Shown here piece after piece: positions 52,484 to 60,916 of a stretch of DNA of 64,000 nucleotides. The position numbers and the translations under genes were made by a program. Every line of letters starts with the position of its first letter. Position 1 is the stretch's first letter. This DNA comes from Mucilaginibacter_A sp041088075 (GTDB lineage Bacteria > Bacteroidota > Bacteroidia > Sphingobacteriales > Sphingobacteriaceae). The notes beneath the pieces were generated by a model. The model saw only the letters and a list, made by a program, of their open reading frames with translations, had not been told where the DNA came from and made no database searches. Location: NCBI RefSeq assembly GCF_041088075.1, contig NZ_JBGCVY010000024.1, positions 33,383 through 97,382 of the forward strand, given 5' to 3'.

Positions 52484-53470
52484 ATGCAAATCTTAATTTT
52501 CAGTACAGTTTTTTATCCTTTGCGTGGCGGTATTGAAAACCTCACACTAAATCTTTGTACAGAATTTATTGAAAAAGGCCACCAGGTTAAAGTGATTACT
52601 TACCAAAAGCAAAGCAAGCCCATACAAAATATTGAGGTTTATTATGCACCGGGAATTTTAAAAACTTGGCAATTATTTTTGTGGTGCAACGTGTATTACA
52701 TGCCTAATATTTCTTTAAAAGGTGTTTGGCCGATGCTCATTAATCCGCGTAAAAAATGGGTTATTTCTTTTAATGATTTCTCGCTTACCCATCAAAAAGA
52801 TCCTTTTTCGCTTTTTAAATTGTTTTTGATCAAATTGACTTCGGCCAATATTGCAGTCAGTAAAAGTGTGGCTAAATCTTTAGGCACCCCTTCAAAAGTG
52901 ATTTACAATTGTTACAACGATGCTGTTTTTAAGGTAGAAAGTACCGCAGAAAGAACGCTTGATTTTGTTTTTGTCGGCCGCTTGGTTTCTCAAAAAGGAT
53001 GTGATGTGTTGATAAAAGCTTGCGCTGGTTTGCCTAAACCTTTTACATTAACGATTATCGGCGACGGATTGGAAATGGAAGCTATGAAAGCCTTGGTAAA
53101 TCAATTGAACCTTTCAGTGCAAATTACTTTTACCGGGACGTTGCAGAGTGTACAGATTGCAGCTGTATTGAACCAGCACAAAACATTGGTGATCCCATCA
53201 CGAGGAAAAGAAGGTTTTGGCATTGTCGCTTTGGAAGGTTTGGCTTGCAATTGCCGCGTTATTGCAGCAAGTGCCGGCGGTTTAACAGAAGCCGTTGGCC
53301 AATTTGGACGAATGTTTAAACCAGGCGATGTGCAACAATTAAACCTGTTGCTAAAAGAAGCATTATTAAACATCAATCAGCCAAATTACAGCCAGGAAGA
53401 ATTAGCCAAGTATTTAAGCCATTACAAAACAGCAGTGGTTGCTCAACAATATCTATCCGTTTTTGAGTAA
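52484..53470 (+). CDS. GT4 family glycosyltransferase, first copy
   Basis: 328 residues. GT-B fold: N-terminal acceptor domain starting ILIFSTVFYPLRGGIENLT, and C-terminal donor domain with FVFVGRLVSQKGCDVLIKA, LTIIGDG and the nucleotide-sugar motif GKEGFGIVALEGLA (EX7E). It adds a sugar from a nucleotide donor to a lipid-linked or surface glycan. It is a tandem duplicate of the gene at 53863. Both carry the word at the same codons (LLKEALLN; here 53352-53363). Confidence 0.92.
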   Translation: MQILIFSTVFYPLRGGIENLTLNLCTEFIEKGHQVKVITYQKQSKPIQNIEVYYAPGILKTWQLFLWCNVYYMPNISLKGVWPMLINPRKKWVISFNDFSLTHQKDPFSLFKLFLIKLTSANIAVSKSVAKSLGTPSKVIYNCYNDAVFKVESTAERTLDFVFVGRLVSQKGCDVLIKACAGLPKPFTLTIIGDGLEMEAMKALVNQLNLSVQITFTGTLQSVQIAAVLNQHKTLVIPSRGKEGFGIVALEGLACNCRVIAASAGGLTEAVGQFGRMFKPGDVQQLNLLLKEALLNINQPNYSQEELAKYLSHYKTAVVAQQYLSVFE

Positions 53471-53524
53471 ATCTAATATAATTCGATACCCGCAATTTCC
53501 CCAAATTGTGGAATTAAACCCATC

Positions 53525-53806
53525 CTAAAAAGTTCTATTTCCCCCAAAATCCCCTATAACATTCATTTGCTGATTTTTCAAAAATAATACAGGCTGTTTT
53601 ACCTTAATTTTTCTTATTGCAGTAATAACTTGTAGTTTTTCTTTTGATATAAGTTTTTCTTTTTCTAAGAAAGCAGCTGTTCTTGAAAGGATAGCAATTG
53701 TATTTCTTTTTCCTTTTATAAAAATGAATCTTGCATTTTTAATCATGCTTCTTTTATAGGTGCTTTTTGTAGAGGCCTGTTCCCAAGTTTGTGTTTCGGT
53801 TGGCAT
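53525..53806 (-). CDS. small basic hypothetical protein (doubtful)
   Basis: 93 residues between the two GT4 genes on the opposite strand. Basic, no domain recognised (TAAFLEKEKLISKEKLQVIT). A word copy (53745-53756) encodes YKRSM. It could be a real small gene or a gene remnant; coding status is uncertain. Confidence 0.35.
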   Translation of the reverse strand: MPTETQTWEQASTKSTYKRSMIKNARFIFIKGKRNTIAILSRTAAFLEKEKLISKEKLQVITAIRKIKVKQPVLFLKNQQMNVIGDFGGNRTF

Positions 53807-53862
53807 TTTTATTGGCTAAGCGTAATCGAATCATACTACAAAAAATTTAAGAAACAATCATC

Positions 53863-54858
53863 ATGAAAATCTTGATCTTTAGCACTGTCTTTTATCCTTT
53901 ACGTGGCGGCATCGAAAACCTGACATTGAATTTGACTCAGGAATTTATTGAAAAAGGCCACGAGGTTAAAGTAATTGCACAACAAAAACAGCGTGCATAT
54001 TTGGAAGGTATTGATGTTTACTACGAAGCAAATGCGTTAGAAATAGCGAAATTGTTTGCCTGGTGCGATGTCTATTATATGCCAAACATCTCGCTAAAAG
54101 GCATCTGGCCACTTTTAATGAATCCGCGTAAAAATTGGGTTATTTCTCAAAATGATTTTTCGTTAACCAACAAAACCAATTTTCTTTCACTTTTAAAATT
54201 GTTGATGATTAAATTTTCCACAAAAAATATTGCTGTTAGTAAAAGTATTGCCGATTCGTTGCGTACAAAATCAGAAGTGGTTTACAATTGTTATGACAAT
54301 GCTGTTTTTAAACATATAAATCTGGTGGAAAGAACACATGATTTTGTTTTTGTTGGGCGGTTGGTTACACAAAAAGGTTGTGATACATTGATCAAAGCTT
54401 GCCGCAATTTGCCTAAACCTTTTAAAGTAACTATCGTTGGCGATGGGCCGGAATTGGAGAATTTGAAAACCCTGACTGCAAGTTTGAATTTAACCAAACA
54501 AATTGCCTTTGTTGGAACCAAAAGCAGCGAAGAAATTGTAGAAATATTAAACAGACATAAAACGATGGTTATCCCATCCAACGGAAAAGAAGGTTTTGGA
54601 ATTGTGGCTTTAGAAGGCCTGGCTTGCGGCTGTCGGGTTATTGCAGCAAATGCAGGCGGTTTATCAGAAGCTGTTGGCAGCTTTGGCAGGTTGTTTCAAT
54701 CAGAAAATGTATTGCAATTAAACCAGTTGCTAAAAGAAGCATTGCTAAATACAAACCAACCCAATCACAGCCAGGAAGAACTAAAAGAATATTTAAGTAA
54801 TTTTGACAAGCAGGCTGTTGCAAAAAAATATTTATCTATTTTTGATAAAGCAGCGTAA
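53863..54858 (+). CDS. GT4 family glycosyltransferase, second copy
   Basis: 331 residues, close to the first copy along its whole length: ILIFSTVFYPLRGGIENLT, FVFVGRLVTQKGCDTLIKA, GKEGFGIVALEGLA. The duplication includes the word in frame (54731-54742, LLKEALLN), so that word predates the duplication or is kept. The acceptor-side loops differ (for example IAQQKQRAYLEGIDVYYEAN), so donor is likely the same and acceptor different. The deacetylase frame follows directly. Confidence 0.92.
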   Translation: MKILIFSTVFYPLRGGIENLTLNLTQEFIEKGHEVKVIAQQKQRAYLEGIDVYYEANALEIAKLFAWCDVYYMPNISLKGIWPLLMNPRKNWVISQNDFSLTNKTNFLSLLKLLMIKFSTKNIAVSKSIADSLRTKSEVVYNCYDNAVFKHINLVERTHDFVFVGRLVTQKGCDTLIKACRNLPKPFKVTIVGDGPELENLKTLTASLNLTKQIAFVGTKSSEEIVEILNRHKTMVIPSNGKEGFGIVALEGLACGCRVIAANAGGLSEAVGSFGRLFQSENVLQLNQLLKEALLNTNQPNHSQEELKEYLSNFDKQAVAKKYLSIFDKAA

Positions 54859-54901
54859 AAGCAAGAAAAGTTATTTTAATTTAGACTTAGCCCTTTTCCA
54901 T

Positions 54902-56050
54902 TTGTATCAGCAAAACTCTTTCAACGGAACAGATCTTCCTGCAAAAACCCTCTGCCTCACTTTTGATGACGGGCCAGGAAGCCACACCCTTGCCATTGCC
55001 CGTTTTTTATTTGAACACCATATCCAGGCAACATTTTTTGTGGTAGGAAAATATGCATTCTATCACCCGGAAATTTTGAAAGAACTGAAGGAAATGGGCC
55101 ATTTGATTGGAAACCATACTTATGAACACCCCGACTTGCCTTATTATGTTTCGGTCAATGGTGACATCATTGACCAGGTTTTAAGGACAGACGCCGTTAT
55201 CAAACCTTTTGTAGATAGTGATCGGGTTTACTTTAGGGCACCGTATGGAAAATGGTCGGCAGAAGTAGCACAGGAACTAAACCAAAGTATTTTAACGGCA
55301 AGCCATATCGGCCCGGTTTATTGGGAAATTGCCGGGATTGATTGTTATTACTGGCAAAACAATTGGCCGGTAAAAGATGCGGCAGACCGTTATTTGTCTG
55401 ATATTGAACATAATGAACAGCGCGGCATTGTGGTTTTTCATGATGAAATTGCGGATATGGATGTGGTAAAACCGCACAACAAAACATTGGATCTGCTGAA
55501 AATCCTAATCCCGCAGTTGCTGGGGCAAGGTTACGAATTTGTACGTTTGGATGAAATTGTGCCGATAAAAACAGCATCGTTGCAAGAACCAAAATTTACG
55601 CTGCGCATCGGTAAAGAAAAATATGTTTGCCTTAACAATAAGACTGATTTATTTGCCAACGGAAAGCCTGGCAACCCGCATAATTTGTTTACATTAAAAG
55701 ATTTAGGTTATGGCAAATTTGCTTTTCGGGCAGCAAATAATTTTTATCTAAGTTCTGCCGAAAACGAAATTAAAGCAAAGCATTTCGAAATTAACGAAAC
55801 TGAAAAGTTTGATATAATCCCGGTTGATAAAAACAGTATCATGCTGCGTTGTTATGATGGAAGTTATCTTACTTTAGAAAAAGGAAAACTTACCCGAAAT
55901 GCTCCTTTTATGCGGCAGGCAGCAATTTTTAGTTATGCAAATCACAATTTTACAATAAATAATAACATCTCCCGGAAACAAAAACTTTTGCTGTTTAAAA
56001 AACAATTGTTATTTATAAAATCCAAGTTGCAGCAAAAACTTAACTTTTAA
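54902..56050 (+). CDS. NodB-type polysaccharide deacetylase with C-terminal beta-trefoil-like domain
   Basis: About 382 residues from a TTG at 54902 (the frame is open from 54803, overlapping the GT4 gene; no ATG is available, so the start is uncertain). NodB motifs in order: LTFDDGPG (metal Asp pair), GNHTYEHPDL (metal His), YFRAPYGKW, and IVVFHDE (catalytic His region). It removes acetyl groups from GlcNAc-containing polymers. Residues after about 240 form a repeat-like region (YVCLNNKTDLFANG, FAFRAANNFYLSS, IMLRCYDGSYLTLE) that looks like a fascin-type beta-trefoil. No signal peptide, so likely cytoplasmic or on a lipid-linked sugar. Two B form words lie in frame (55566, 55828). Confidence 0.82.
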   Translation: MYQQNSFNGTDLPAKTLCLTFDDGPGSHTLAIARFLFEHHIQATFFVVGKYAFYHPEILKELKEMGHLIGNHTYEHPDLPYYVSVNGDIIDQVLRTDAVIKPFVDSDRVYFRAPYGKWSAEVAQELNQSILTASHIGPVYWEIAGIDCYYWQNNWPVKDAADRYLSDIEHNEQRGIVVFHDEIADMDVVKPHNKTLDLLKILIPQLLGQGYEFVRLDEIVPIKTASLQEPKFTLRIGKEKYVCLNNKTDLFANGKPGNPHNLFTLKDLGYGKFAFRAANNFYLSSAENEIKAKHFEINETEKFDIIPVDKNSIMLRCYDGSYLTLEKGKLTRNAPFMRQAAIFSYANHNFTINNNISRKQKLLLFKKQLLFIKSKLQQKLNF

Positions 56051-56052
56051 AC

Positions 56053-56826
56053 TTGAGGTACTTTTTCCACATTGCTTATCTTGGAACCAATTACAGCGGC
56101 TGGCAAAAACATGCCGGCACAACAACAGTGCAGCAAGTACTGGAAGACAAGTTAGCGCAGGTTTTAAAAATACCAATTTCGATAAATGGTTGCGGCCGTA
56201 CCGATGCAGGCGTGCATGCAAGCCAGTTCTTTTTTCATGCTGATTTAGCTATAATTGATGTTGAAGAATTGCTTTTCCGTCTAAACAAAGCCCTGCCTGC
56301 CGATATTGCTATTTTTAATATCATCCAAGTGGAGGCAAAGCAACATGCCCGTTTTGATGCTTATCTACGGACTTACAATTACCATATCCATACTTATAAA
56401 AACCCTTTTATAAGCAGCACAAGCTCTTTTTACCAGTTAAAAAATCTCAACTTAGAACAAATGGACAAAACTTTGCAGTTGTTGCTTGTGCACCAGGATT
56501 ACCGTGCTTTTTGTACAACTCCTGCAAAATACGAACATACCATTTGCAATATAAGTTCGGTAAGTTTAATTGTTGATGACGATGAAAAACATATCCGTAT
56601 CCAAGTTTCGGCCAACCGTTTTTTAAGTAAAATGATCAGGATAATTGTAGGAAAACTACTCAAGATCGGAACCGGAAAAATGAGCGTTGATGAATTTGAA
56701 CATCACCTCATCAGCAAAGAAACACCTGCAATTTTAGATTTGGCTTATCCGCAAGGTTTGCATCTTTCTAAAGTTGCTTATCCTTTTTTAGATTTACCTA
56801 ATCAAGGTTTTGAGGCGAAAGGTTGA
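56053..56826 (+). CDS. truA: tRNA pseudouridine(38-40) synthase
   Basis: 257 residues from a TTG, 3 bp after the deacetylase stop; no ATG is available near the conserved N-terminus RYFFHIAYLGTNYSGWQ. Catalytic Asp in CGRTDAGVHA. It modifies U38-U40 of the anticodon arm. The last residues (LPNQGFEAKG) run into the G-rich repeat that follows, so the true C-terminus may have been altered by it. Confidence 0.94.
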   Translation: MRYFFHIAYLGTNYSGWQKHAGTTTVQQVLEDKLAQVLKIPISINGCGRTDAGVHASQFFFHADLAIIDVEELLFRLNKALPADIAIFNIIQVEAKQHARFDAYLRTYNYHIHTYKNPFISSTSSFYQLKNLNLEQMDKTLQLLLVHQDYRAFCTTPAKYEHTICNISSVSLIVDDDEKHIRIQVSANRFLSKMIRIIVGKLLKIGTGKMSVDEFEHHLISKETPAILDLAYPQGLHLSKVAYPFLDLPNQGFEAKG

Positions 56827-56898
56827 AAGGTAAAAGGTTGTGAGGTGTAAGGCAAAAGGTTGAGGTTGGCACCAACTTTTATGCCATAAAAGAAGCAT
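56816..56898. repeat. G-rich low-complexity run plus 12-base word
   Basis: GAGGCGAAAGGTTGAAAGG and related units to about 56870, like 7928-7980. Then ATGCCATAAAAGAAGCATC with the word at 56887-56898. Confidence 0.6.
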
Positions 56899-56918
56899 CA
56901 ACTTATATCCAAGTTAAA

Positions 56919-57971
56919 TCAAACTTTGAATACAATTTCTTTTACCGTTACATCCAATTCTGAAGCGCTTTGCTTTAACATTGCAACAATGGCGTTGTTG
57001 GCCGATGTTTCTTCTGTGGTTTCCAGCATTTCTACCAAACCAATGATATTTGCCAGCGGCCGCCGTACCATATGTGATTGACTGTAAGCAATTTCTTCCA
57101 GTGTTTTTTCTTTGGAAGAGATGATATAGCTGGCTTCGGATAAACTGTTGTTCAGATTTTCTACGGCCAATTTTTGCTGCATCACATGTTCGTGTACGTT
57201 GGTGCATGATCCAAACCACATTTCAATTTGATCATTGGGATTTTTATACGGAACGGCACGAATCAAAAACCATTCGAAATTGCCCGAATGCTTTTTAAGC
57301 AAAACTTCCGCTTCAAATTTCTCTCCGTTTTTTACAGCTTCAACCCAAAGTTTAAATATTTCTTTCCGATGTTGCGGATGAAACAATTGTATCAAAGCAG
57401 ATTTTTTCGAACTTACATTTGCATGTTTAAAATATTCAAAGAAACGCTCGTTCATAAAATTGATGTTCCCGTTGGCCAAGGCAGTCCAGATAATTTCGGG
57501 GATAATGTTGGAAAGCGATTCAAAACGTTTCCGTTCTTCTTCTGCCAATTGTTTCGACCTTAAAAGCTCGGATTCATATTTTTTACGGTCTGTAATTTTA
57601 AGGACAGTTGCATGTATGGCTATCGTTTTTCCATCGTCTCCTTTGATGATTATAGCGTTGACCAAACTTGGAAAAGCGGTGTCGTTTTTTAAATCAATAT
57701 CAAAGTTAATTTCATTGATAAAACCTTGGCGGTTAAGCAAAGGCAAAGCAACCATTTGGTAATAAAGCTTGCCGCCAACACTTAAAATATCATGGAACTT
57801 CTTTTGCCCAACAATTTCTTCACAACTTAATCCAATCCAATTTAACAAAGTTTTATTAACGCGAAAAATGTTTCCGTCAGGAGAAAAAGACACAATTCCG
57901 CAAGGCGAATTTTCATACAAAAATTCTGTACTTGTTAATAAATCCTGCTGGTTTGGATGTAATGGCTCCAC
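56919..57971 (-). CDS. two-PAS sensor ending in a histidine-kinase DHp helix without ATPase domain
   Basis: 350 residues, no membrane segment. PAS 1 is at about 12-125 (YENSPCGIVSFSPDGNIFRVN) and PAS 2 at about 150-270 (IPEIIWTALANGNINFMNERF), joined by a coiled coil. The last 60 residues are a DHp-like helix with H300 in YSQSHMVRRPLANIIGL, where histidine kinases have SHExRRPL. The protein stops there: no HATPase (N, G1, G2 boxes). It may be a phosphotransfer partner of a separate kinase. It is 19 bp downstream of an RsbQ-like hydrolase gene on the same strand. Confidence 0.85.
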   Translation of the reverse strand: MEPLHPNQQDLLTSTEFLYENSPCGIVSFSPDGNIFRVNKTLLNWIGLSCEEIVGQKKFHDILSVGGKLYYQMVALPLLNRQGFINEINFDIDLKNDTAFPSLVNAIIIKGDDGKTIAIHATVLKITDRKKYESELLRSKQLAEEERKRFESLSNIIPEIIWTALANGNINFMNERFFEYFKHANVSSKKSALIQLFHPQHRKEIFKLWVEAVKNGEKFEAEVLLKKHSGNFEWFLIRAVPYKNPNDQIEMWFGSCTNVHEHVMQQKLAVENLNNSLSEASYIISSKEKTLEEIAYSQSHMVRRPLANIIGLVEMLETTEETSANNAIVAMLKQSASELDVTVKEIVFKV

Positions 57972-57990
57972 TACTTTATTACTAAAACTT

Positions 57991-58788
57991 TCAATTTTGG
58001 ATATAATCTTTTATGGCTTTGATTACTTTTTCCGGCGAACTTAGATGCGGACAATGGCCACTTGTATATAATTCTAAGTAAGTGTTTCCGGGCGTATTTT
58101 TTTGAATGTATTGTCCGGCTGTTTCCGGCGCCATCACATCATCCATACATTGCAAAGTTAAACTTGGGACAGTTAAAAAAGGTAGTTTTGCGCGATGGTC
58201 GGAAAGCAAAGTTACGCGTGCAAAATTTTGAGAAACGGCCGGGTCAACTGCACAAAAACTATCGGTCAGCTCGTTTTGTTTTTCTATTGTGTTTTTTTCG
58301 CCCATAATTGCAGGTGCCATCATTTGAGAAAAACCTAAATAATTATGGTCCAACATTTCAAACAACGCATCCAAATCACTTCTTTCCAACCCGCCGATAT
58401 AATCGCCATCGTTTAAATAGCGTGCAGACGGGCCAAGAAAAACCAATTTTTCAAAATACTCCGGTTTTTCCAACGCTGCCAGCAACCCGATCATACTGCT
58501 TACAGAATGGCCAACATAAATAACCTGGTTCAGTTGCAAAGCTTTACAAATGTCTAACACATCTTGTGCAAAGCCTCTTAAAGAATTGTACAGTTCGGGC
58601 TTATAAGCGGAATGATCAGAATTTCCTGTTCCGACATAATCAAAAAGAATAACTTTGTAATCATCGGTAAAAGCATCAAAAACATATCGCCAGGCGGTTT
58701 GGTCGCCCCCGAAACCATGGGCAAATAAAATAACCTTTTCGCCGTTTCCAAAGATTTTTACATTGTTCCTTTTTATAATATCGGTCAT
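57991..58788 (-). CDS. RsbQ/D14-like alpha/beta hydrolase
   Basis: 265 residues with the RsbQ pattern: LFAHGFGGDQTAWR, nucleophile S95 in GHSVSSMIG, D217 in CMDDVMAP and H245 in SGHCPHLSSP. In Bacillus, RsbQ works with the PAS-phosphatase RsbP in energy-stress sensing; plant homologues are hormone receptors. It probably hydrolyses or holds a small hydrophobic ligand that is passed to the PAS domains of its neighbour. Pairing inferred from adjacency. Confidence 0.9.
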   Translation of the reverse strand: MTDIIKRNNVKIFGNGEKVILFAHGFGGDQTAWRYVFDAFTDDYKVILFDYVGTGNSDHSAYKPELYNSLRGFAQDVLDICKALQLNQVIYVGHSVSSMIGLLAALEKPEYFEKLVFLGPSARYLNDGDYIGGLERSDLDALFEMLDHNYLGFSQMMAPAIMGEKNTIEKQNELTDSFCAVDPAVSQNFARVTLLSDHRAKLPFLTVPSLTLQCMDDVMAPETAGQYIQKNTPGNTYLELYTSGHCPHLSSPEKVIKAIKDYIQN

Positions 58789-59153
58789 TTGGCTTTTATG
58801 GTTTTGGGCTTTTTATACGTTTAGGTTTTTGTAAAGGTTCAATATCGTTGCACACTTAATCAATTGTTTGCGTTCATCCCGGCTTGTTTTTCAATGCTTC
58901 TTTTATGCCATAAAAATTAGGCTTTTTTGTTTTTGGCTAAAGCCGTTTTTGTTCTTCCTTTGTCCACGGCCTGAAGGCTCGTGGCAATTAATCAAACCAG
59001 CACACACCAATTTTTAGGTGATAAAAGAAGCATCAAAAAGCGGAAGCCTGAAGCAGCAAATTATCAGTAAAGCAGTTTGAAAAATATGGCGCATAAAAAA
59101 AGCCGATAAAAAAATATCAGCTTTTAAAATCCAATCCTGCAAAAAACAACTGC
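58789..59153. other. 365-bp repeat spacer
   Basis: Holds the inverted pair at 58894-59033 with a GGCTAAAGCC-type palindrome in its centre; nothing else seen. Confidence 0.5.
58894..59033. repeat. inverted pair of the word enclosing another palindrome
   Basis: ATGCTTCTTTTATGCCATAA (58894 on) and TTTTTAGGTGATAAAAGAAG (ending CAT at 59033). Between them lies TTTTTGGCTAAAGCCG, related to the repeat at 61840-61905. Confidence 0.8.
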
Positions 59154-59567
59154 TTATTCGGCAATGATCTTTGTTTCTACATTTCCGCGTGTTGCTTTTG
59201 AGTACGGGCAACCTTTGTGCGCCGCATCGGCCAGCTTTTGCGCTTTTTCCAAGTCAACGCCTGGAATATGAACATGCAGTTCGGCCGACAAAACATAAGA
59301 AGCGGCACTTTCCTGGTTAAAACTAACGTGTACATCTACCGTTGCTTCGCTTACGTCCACATTATCTCGTTTTCCCACAGAACCCAAAGCGCCCAAATAG
59401 CAGCTTCCCCAGGCAGCGGCAAAAAGCAGTTCGGGGTTGGCGTAACCTGCTTCGCCGCCCATTTCTGCCGGCATTTTCAATTGTAAATCAATCACACCAT
59501 CGGCTGATTTTACGGTGCCTTCGCGGCCACCTTTTGCTGTAACTACAGCAGTATATAATGTTTCCAT
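59154..59567 (-). CDS. ohr: organic hydroperoxide resistance protein
   Basis: 137 residues, the usual size. The two redox cysteines are in GSCYLGAL and KGCPYSKATRGNV. Ohr is a lipoyl-dependent thiol peroxidase that reduces organic hydroperoxides. No OhrR repressor gene is in the window, but a palindrome in the divergent upstream region (59631-59649) could be a MarR-family site. Confidence 0.94.
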   Translation of the reverse strand: METLYTAVVTAKGGREGTVKSADGVIDLQLKMPAEMGGEAGYANPELLFAAAWGSCYLGALGSVGKRDNVDVSEATVDVHVSFNQESAASYVLSAELHVHIPGVDLEKAQKLADAAHKGCPYSKATRGNVETKIIAE

Positions 59568-59630
59568 TTTCTATGTATTTGCCCAACTAACGCTATGTTT
59601 AAAACTTTTGTTTGATTTGAGCGAAACTAA

Positions 59631-59649
59631 ATACTAAAATAATTAGTAT
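59631..59649. promoter_or_regulatory. palindrome between ohr and the radical-SAM gene
   Basis: ATACTAA-AATAA-TTAGTAT, 7-bp arms with a 5-bp centre, in the 91-bp divergent spacer. The size suits a MarR-type winged-helix dimer. Confidence 0.5.
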
Positions 59650-59658
59650 ATTAGCGGT

Positions 59659-60915
59659 ATGAACGATGAACGGATCAGGGAAAAGCTTTCCATTTTAGCA
59701 GACGCGGCCAAGTACGATGTTTCCTGCGCCTCGAGTGGCAGCAAGCGCAAAAACCACAATAAAGGTTTGGGCGATGCCAGCAACGGCATTTGCCACACTT
59801 ATACCGAGGACGGAAGGTGCGTTTCGCTGCTGAAAATTTTGCTCACCAACCATTGCATTTTTGATTGCGCTTATTGTGTTTCGCGTAAAAGCAACGACAT
59901 CAAACGTGCTGCTTTTACCGTGCAGGAAGTGGTGGATTTGACGATGAACTTTTACCGGCGCAATTACATCGAAGGTTTGTTTTTGAGTTCCGGGATTTTT
60001 AAAGATGCCGACTTTACGATGGAAAGGCTGGTGCGTATCGCCAAAAAACTGCGCACGGAACATAAGTTTAACGGCTACATCCATCTCAAATCTATTCCCG
60101 GCGCAAGCGATGAACTGATGCGCGAAGCCGGATTGTACGCCGATCGTTTGAGCGTAAACCTGGAACTGCCAACGGAAGCCGGATTAAAATTGCTGGCACC
60201 GGACAAAAACCAAAAGGACATGATCAAGCCGATGAATTTCATCAAAAACGAGATCATCCTTCGCCAGGAAGAAAAAACACTGTTTAAAAAAGCACCGCTG
60301 TTTGCGCCGGCCGGACAAAGTACGCAAATGGTGATTGGCGCCACGCCGGAAAACGACCGGCAGATTTTGTACACGGCCAATCATTTTTACAATTCCTTCA
60401 ACTTAAAACGGGTTTATTATTCGGGCTACGTGCCGGTGAGCAACGATAACCGGCTGCCGGGTTTAAGTTCGGCCGTGCCGATGGTGCGCGAAAACCGTTT
60501 GTACCAGGCCGATTGGCTGATGCGTTTTTACGGTTTTAACGTGCGTGAAATTGTGGACCAAAACAACCCGCATTTGGATTTGGATATTGATCCGAAATTG
60601 AGTTGGGCGATCCGAAACTTGCAGCATTTTCCTATTGATATTAATAAAGCCGATTTGCAATTGATTGTTCGCGTGCCGGGGATTGGTGTAGAATCGGCCA
60701 AAAAAATTGTAAGCGGGCGCAAGTTTGGCAAACTCAATTGGGAACATTTAAAAGCGATGGGCATCGCCGTAAACCGCGCCCGATATTTTATTGTTTGCAA
60801 CAGTCAGGATTTTGAGCGGCGCGAACTTTCGGGCACCAAGATCAAACAATTTATTTTGGCCGAATCGCAAAGCAAATACCTCAAACAAAAACCCAACCAG
60901 CTCAGCCTTTTTTGA
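59659..60915 (+). CDS. putative DNA modification/repair radical SAM protein (TIGR03916-like)
   Basis: 418 residues. The [4Fe-4S] motif CX3CX2C is in HCIFDCAYC, preceded by an N-terminal Cys-rich block (VSCASSGSKRKN). The C-terminus has a helix-hairpin-helix DNA-binding motif, IVRVPGIGVESAKKIVSGR. Such proteins are nearly always next to a TIGR03915 protein, as here (1-bp gap). Proposed role is DNA base modification or repair; no reaction is proven. Confidence 0.9.
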   Translation: MNDERIREKLSILADAAKYDVSCASSGSKRKNHNKGLGDASNGICHTYTEDGRCVSLLKILLTNHCIFDCAYCVSRKSNDIKRAAFTVQEVVDLTMNFYRRNYIEGLFLSSGIFKDADFTMERLVRIAKKLRTEHKFNGYIHLKSIPGASDELMREAGLYADRLSVNLELPTEAGLKLLAPDKNQKDMIKPMNFIKNEIILRQEEKTLFKKAPLFAPAGQSTQMVIGATPENDRQILYTANHFYNSFNLKRVYYSGYVPVSNDNRLPGLSSAVPMVRENRLYQADWLMRFYGFNVREIVDQNNPHLDLDIDPKLSWAIRNLQHFPIDINKADLQLIVRVPGIGVESAKKIVSGRKFGKLNWEHLKAMGIAVNRARYFIVCNSQDFERRELSGTKIKQFILAESQSKYLKQKPNQLSLF

Positions 60916-60916
60916 T

